37,248 nucleotides of DNA from Nemertoderma westbladi (lineage: Eukaryota > Xenacoelomorpha > Nemertodermatida > Nemertodermatidae), in assembly GCA_032718475.1 (NCBI GenBank), contig JAUCBJ010004012.1, forward strand, positions 1 through 37,248. The letters are read 5' to 3'. The stretch's first letter is position 1. Each line of letters starts with the position of its first letter. Below the pieces are notes generated by a model that worked only from the letters and a program-made list of their open reading frames with translations, made no database searches and was not told the DNA's origin. Of this stretch, positions 32,500 through 37,248 are shown piece by piece. The position numbers and the translations under genes were made by a program.

Positions 32500-33365
32500 A
32501 ACCTCTGCTGCATTGCAGCTGCATTAGATATATATTACATATATATGTAATTGTCTTGGTGACAAAATTGCGCCGCCACAACTCCCTATCACTCATGACA
32601 TTTGCTAGATCATCCGCATCTTCAAGGCTAGTAGTGTCCTTTACGATGCGTCTTAAGAAAGTCATGGGCTGTCCACCATGCTTATTCACTCCATGAGGCT
32701 GCCAAAGCAAAAGATTATGCACTGGCTGGTCCTCACGGCGAAAATAATGTCCTGCAAAGCGTTGGCGTTTCCGTTCAAGTGTCAAGCTAGGGGAGATTAA
32801 TGGAACACCTCCAATATTGTATGGAGTCAGATTGGAGATGTGTTCATAGTACTTGACACAATAAACCCGGCGCAGCATTCTTGTGAATGTGTGATCGAGA
32901 GATTTGGTATCCCCTGCAGTCAGAGTCCAGCTTGGACTTCCATAAGAGTACTGGTACTACTGCTGCCATAAATAATCGAACCTTAAGGTTCCGTTTTATT
33001 CTATGGGACTTCCAAATCCTTGTCGGACTGGACTATTTAACGCTGCCCATGCCTTCCCCTTACGTATCCGTAGGTTTTCACCTGACTTTCTGATCCATGA
33101 TCCCAATTAGCAGAAGTCATTCACGTGCTCAAGCCAGCCGTCCTTAGAGCTTATGCCCTTCCGATCAGACATTTATAAAGGGCCGCCTACTGTAGGTTGA
33201 CTGTCATGATTTTGGTCTTCTTTGAATTTACAAAAAGATCAACACTAAAGCAACCTGCTCCAATGAGCAAAGGAACCTTTGGGCTCCCTCTAGTGATTCT
33301 GACAGTACCCCTATGTTTGCTGCGCAGCCCAGGTCAGGTCAGGTATTCTAGGTCATTGATCAAGA
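32500..33365 (-). mobile_element. RTE-like LINE 3' portion
   Basis: Minus-strand order: FVNSKKTKIMTVN (post-RT KTK block, near 33230), then a thumb region with frameshifts, then YEHISNL, RFAGHYFRREDQPVHNLLLW, PHGVNKHGGQPMTF and DLANVMSDRELWRRNF. It ends near the CTGCATTGCAGCTGCAT words at about 32505. The usual (TAG)n tail is replaced by TATATATTACATATATATG. Confidence 0.8.
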
Positions 33366-33590
33366 AAACTTGCCACCTCCATGCAGCATAAAGGAGGTGC
33401 CACCTGTAGCTGCATAGACCCTCTTACTAGGACAAATCTGGTCCTGTAACTAGGACCCCCTTCGTTCTGGGATAAGGACGCCCTTGGTCCTGGATTAAGG
33501 ACCCATATACTTGGCTGCAGGGGTATATGGCCTGGCCAGGCAGATGGTGATCTACCAATGGCTGGTCAGGAGTAGAGTGTAGTCCTACCA
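33366..33590 (+). mobile_element. RTE-like LINE 5' UTR segment, inverted
   Basis: On the plus strand this matches the reverse complement of 24770-24983: GCCACCTCCATGCAGCATAA, then CTGTAGCTGCATAGACCCTC. It directly abuts the minus-strand LINE portion at 33365, so the 5' piece is in opposite orientation to the 3' piece. Confidence 0.8.
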
Positions 33591-33914
33591 CACTCCGCCC
33601 AAACAACCGCAAACGCATAGCCAACAAATTTAACAAAAGGTTACATACATGTTGGGTTCATGACGAGATGAGTGAAAATTGATCGCGTAATATAAAGTAA
33701 AAAATTAAGAGACGGGCTGGCTCTCCTCCACTTTCTTACCCAATGGATATGTTGTTGTAATAATCTAATATTGGGGCGGCTTTCTCTCGTTACTGCGGCA
33801 ATGGAGGATGATAATTACCAGGAACTCATTACCTCAATTAAGGAACATACAATATCAGTATCAGCTAATGAATATGTAAGACTTTTTCGCCACTGTTCCA
33901 ATGAAATGTCTCTA
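33591..33914. other. Noncoding gap, one short unrecognised frame
   Basis: A 56-codon frame from ATG at 33801 to 33971 (MEDDNYQELITSIKEH start) resembles a real N-terminus in composition, but half of it lies in block B DNA that is noncoding in copy 1. I do not recognise a family and give it low weight. Confidence 0.3.
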
Positions 33915-34207
33915 GGCACAAATGATAACTTCATAAATAAATTACACAAATTATATTTTATTATTAATTAATTATTGATACTAAATTAAATAAGTTATAC
34001 ATTAGGTATAAATTAATATTCTAAAAGACCACTAGGTAGGTCGACCTTCCTTTATCAGTTCCATTTGTTTGTTCCTACAATATTGTTGGATAGGGCCTCC
34101 TAAGTGAAAAAATATTTATAGTTCCGGTAGTAAAACTACAGAATTTTTATAGTAACAACTATTACAAAATAAAATGTTGTTTCTTAATAAAACGAATCCT
34201 AATATAA

Positions 34208-34213
34208 TTTATT
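34208..34213 (-). terminator. Polyadenylation signal AATAAA of the paralogue
   Basis: Same position relative to the stop codon as in copy 1. Confidence 0.55.
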
Positions 34214-34306
34214 TAGTCTATTCTTCCTTGTGGGAAAGAAGAAGTTCAGGTAATTAATCAGATCGAGAGACTAGAGACTTTCCTTCCCTCGATAAACAAC
34301 AGTTTA

Positions 34307-36147
34307 CTAATTCTTCACGCTGTGCTGGTTGCGTTTATGCTTCGCTAGATGCGATGTTTGGGAGAAAGATTTACCACAAGTATCACAGATGTAGGGTTTA
34401 TCTCCTGTGTGGATACGTTGGTGGGTTGTTAGATGGGCAATCTGGGTGAATGATTTACTACAGACGTTACAACTGTAGGGTTTATCTCCTGTGTGGATAC
34501 GTTGGTGGGTTGTAAGATGGGAACTGTTGGTGAATGATTTACTACAGACGTTACAACTGTAGGGTTTATCTCCAGTGTGAGTACGATTGTGTTTTATTAG
34601 AGAGCCGTTCTCTGAGAAAGCTTTGTTGCACATAATACATTGGAACGGTTTCTCGCCAGAGTGAGTGCGTCGGTGGGTTGTTAGATGGGACTGTCGGCTG
34701 AAAGCTTTACTACATGTAGAGCAGCTGAACGGTTTCTCACCAGAGTGAACCCGTTCGTGCTCCATTAGTTGGGATTTATATCCAAACACTTTCCCACAGG
34801 AACTACATCCCAAACTATCAACAGGTTTATCTGAACTGGAACGTTTCTTGGGACCACTGGGAACGTTGGAACTCGAACCTGCTGGGGTAGAACCGGGTTC
34901 ATTGTGTTTCCGTTTTAAATGGGAAACGAGAAAAGATTCCACGTTGTAGACGACGTCGCAATGTTCGCACGGGTATTTATGTAAACTCTTATCGTGAACT
35001 AAATCTAATCTCCTTCTCTCAGCACATCCACCTCGACTACTTTGGTGTCTAAGAATTGCCTCCTTATTATCGGACCGGTAACTTCCACACCCGGTACACA
35101 GAATCATCCCGTCTTCCAAAACTCTCATCCCCAATTTCTTATTCTTCGGTTGTTTGGTAATTAATCCCAATTCCTCCGCGTATTCCGTTCCGTACCAAAC
35201 AAGGAGTTCCGTACCGGCAGCAACTGGTTTACAGACCCGATAATACATATCCTCTCTGAACTGGAAAGCACAAACTGTTTGTTCCTCCTCCCATTTGGCG
35301 CAGTTTACGAAGCGCATCCAATTAGACTTGAACTCCCATCTCCCGCTGACAGTAAAGAATTTACCCACACCGTCCAACATCAACCAGCTGTAACCGTCAG
35401 ACTTGCCGGGTTTAGGTTTACCAGGTTTCCTCTCTCCGCCATAAGGCCCAAATAATGTTCCCGGATTCAATTCGACCTTTGTAAACACTCCTTTATTATG
35501 AATCTGAGATTTCTTTATCTCCAAACACGAGGGAATTGTTCTGCTGCCCCGGTTCCTTCCTCCACGAGTGGTTTCGGTATTCGGTACGAAGTTAAACTCC
35601 CCATGTACCGGACACTGTAAGTCACTATATTCCTCGCTGCAATGGTCGCAGAAAATAAAGTTGTTGAATGATTTTATTGGGCAGTTGCGGTTGGCGTAAT
35701 CGACCTCCTTTCTGGGTCGTAAACCACATCGGGGTTCGAAAGGAGCCATCGATTTAGGAGAGACGATGACATTTAAATCCGACTCAACTGTAGAAGAACC
35801 CGAAATCTCTTCAACTATTTCTTCTCCCTCGGCTACTGAGGCCGGACTTCCCCCACTAGAAGTCCATCCCGCTCCCGAACCAACGCGTCCCAAACTGTTA
35901 GCGAGTTTATCGTTAACCGATTCCTCGGCACTCGGTACAGATGGACCAACAGTATCCGAGTGTCTACCGGAACTGACGTCATCCAACAGATCGATCGCTG
36001 TATCAGATCGATTCACATCGGGAATACATGCCAGCTGTTCTTTTATTTCCTCGATGGAATCAGTTGTAACGATAAACGATGGCGAAATAACACCTGTTTC
36101 CCTGATAATATCGGTCGGAGATAAAGTTACTAAGTTCAATTCTGTGG
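34307..36147 (-). CDS. PRDM9-like paralogue, SET + 6 zinc-finger exon (5' exon off-window)
   Basis: An open 612-codon exon without a stop, equivalent to 18851-20778. Same acceptor CTTTCAG|CC, same LRPRK motif, zinc knuckle, SET with all three key tyrosines (GYSWL, MYYRVC, LLVWYG), isolated finger and tandem array. Outside the fingers it differs from copy 1 by scattered substitutions (for example FCDHCSEEYSDLQ for FCDNCGEEYNELQ). The array has six fingers, not seven, and the helix residues differ: finger 3 is SENGSLIKH where its counterpart is SRNDHLIEH. The KRAB exon should lie to the right; 1.1 kb of remaining window shows none, and a repeat element begins at 36200 inside the putative intron. 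It is intact as an exon; whether the gene is whole is unknown. Confidence 0.88.
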
Positions 36148-36199
36148 CTGAAAGCGGCCATGTTTAATTAACTACCAAATTTATAGAAGTGTTAATTGG

Positions 36200-36845
36200 T
36201 GTTAGCTTATTCAATCCCGCCAACACCCCATAAAGTTATAAGCCGATAAGCAATATTGGGAGCCACGAGATTGGGCAATTAACCAACTCGTGCCATCCCA
36301 ATAAGAGTGGGAAGGAAGCACACAATAGAGGGTCAGGGGCCAAACCCCCTAACCCAGGGAGAACAGGTGGAGTGAACGGGAACACTCCACGGGGCGCCAA
36401 CAAGGGTAACAACCAATCAGAGGGGGGCAAGGCATCGATTGAGTAGCAATAAGGCCACCGTGCAATATAACCAGTAACCTATTAATCAGTGATTCAGTTA
36501 TCTCAGTGCAGCAGTGCTAGCGTAGGTTGGTAGTCAATTAGTTTAGTTAGGGGATCACGGGACTTTAGTTACCGTATCCCGCCTTGTACACATTATATCT
36601 ATATCTATATCCTATGCCCTATTGTTATTATACACCGAACTTCAGAACTCAGTTACTTTATTTCATCCTTATACACGGCGGGGACGCGTGGACTAAATTA
36701 CCACACCGGATAAATCGGGATCCCTCCTGGATCCCGTCACAGTAACTAAACCCCAAACCACCTACTAGTAACTAAATCCGAGGAAGAAGCCCCAGTTGAA
36801 CAAGAACTGCACCCTAGCTAGCCGAACCATCAGCCACCAGACGAG
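36200..36845 (+). mobile_element. Probable 5' LTR/leader of an unidentified retroelement
   Basis: Block B homology breaks exactly at TGTTAGCTTATTC (36200). The DNA that follows is GC-richer, has a (TATATC)n-like run near 36595 and no gene, and precedes a long open frame. TG at the left edge is LTR-like. The other end and target duplication are off-window. Confidence 0.4.
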
Positions 36846-37248
36846 ATGAGTGAATCGGGCGAGACACCGACGCAGACCCCGGACGAAGATCAAACGATCC
36901 GCGAGGCCGCGACCAAGCGATACAGGCCCACGACGCCGGAGCCATCGATAACGGGCGAACCGGAAGTTGAGGATGAGGGGGGCCTGGAATCCGAGGTCGA
37001 GCCAAGAGAGAAAGAGAGCGAGATGGAGGGAGAAGGAGATGAGTCGACACGGGACGGAGAACGGCGCGCCGATGTCGCCGGCCAGCTACCGGCCGAGGGC
37101 GACGAGCGGCCCACCGAAACGGCGACGGTGGGGCCGACGGTGCGACGCCGGACCCGGAGAGACTGGAGGAGAGATGTCGGTACCGATGTCGCCGGCCAGC
37201 TACAGGCCGAGGGCGACGGACGGCCCACCGGAACGGCGACGGTGGAGC
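36846..37248 (+). CDS. GC-rich acidic open frame, runs off the window (possible gag)
   Basis: ATG at 36846 opens 134 codons without a stop to the window edge. The product starts MSESGETPTQTPDEDQ, is rich in Glu, Asp, Arg, Thr and Pro, and contains a near-repeat DVAGQLPAEGDERPT / DVAGQLQAEGDGRPT about 50 residues apart. I do not recognise the family. Its GC content is far above the rest of the window, and its position after an LTR-like leader suggests a retroelement gag-type protein. A host gene exon is the alternative. Confidence 0.45.
   Translation, partial: MSESGETPTQTPDEDQTIREAATKRYRPTTPEPSITGEPEVEDEGGLESEVEPREKESEMEGEGDESTRDGERRADVAGQLPAEGDERPTETATVGPTVRRRTRRDWRRDVGTDVAGQLQAEGDGRPTGTATVE

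Larger units (their letters stand above)
33915..36200. repeat. Segmental duplication block B, copy 2
   Basis: Partner of 18461-20830. Left homology begins at GGCACAAATGATAACTTCAT, and right homology ends at TTAATTGGT, where a new element begins. The 3' flanks are almost identical, pointing to recent duplication. Confidence 0.9.

Overview
This is an AT-rich, repeat-laden animal nuclear DNA window, probably from a marine invertebrate. Evidence for that is a gene split by a GT-AG intron, C2H2 zinc fingers, non-LTR and BEL/Pao retroelements, microsatellites and MITEs. There are no bacterial-type operons. The exact phylum cannot be read from the sequence.

The main content is a cluster of PRDM9-like (Meisetz) genes on the minus strand. 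One unit is complete. A KRAB exon (22487-23048) is followed by a 1708-bp intron and a long exon (18851-20778) encoding an SSXRD-like motif, zinc knuckle, SET domain, one isolated C2H2 finger and a seven-finger array. Joining the two exons gives exactly 830 codons (829 aa plus stop). A second SET/zinc-finger exon (34307-36147) carries six fingers; its KRAB exon would lie beyond the right edge. A third KRAB exon (2393-2810) is a pseudogene with a 14-bp deletion, a lost 3' end and no SET partner. In vertebrates PRDM9 trimethylates histone H3 at recombination sites chosen by its fingers. Here the two paralogues are nearly identical in SET, but their fingers differ mostly at the DNA-reading helix positions.

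The duplications are large. Block A (2393-6217 and 22616-27182) carries the KRAB exon and flanking DNA. Block B (18461-20830 and 33915-36200) carries the SET/zinc-finger exon. Comparing copies gives empty sites for several later insertions: an internally deleted RTE-like LINE with a 12-bp target duplication (23292-24983) and an 800-bp terminal-inverted-repeat element (4648-5449). A Harbinger-like MITE (11744-12101) sits inside a LINE tail and can be dated the same way.

Layout from left to right: 1-2.4 kb, no gene, repeats and a tRNA-like SINE head; 2.4-6.2 kb, block A copy 1; 6.4-13.1 kb, LINE relics, MITEs, inverted repeats and satellites; 13.2-13.4 kb, a CG-richer patch with X-box and CRE-like sites; 14.8-17.8 kb, a decayed LINE; 18.2-23.3 kb, the complete PRDM9-like gene; 23.3-27.2 kb, LINE plus the rest of block A copy 2; 27.2-32.2 kb, a palindromic repeat and a decayed BEL/Pao element; 32.2-33.6 kb, rearranged LINE pieces; 33.9-36.2 kb, the second PRDM9-like exon; 36.2 kb to the end, a likely LTR-element head with a GC-rich open frame that runs off the window.
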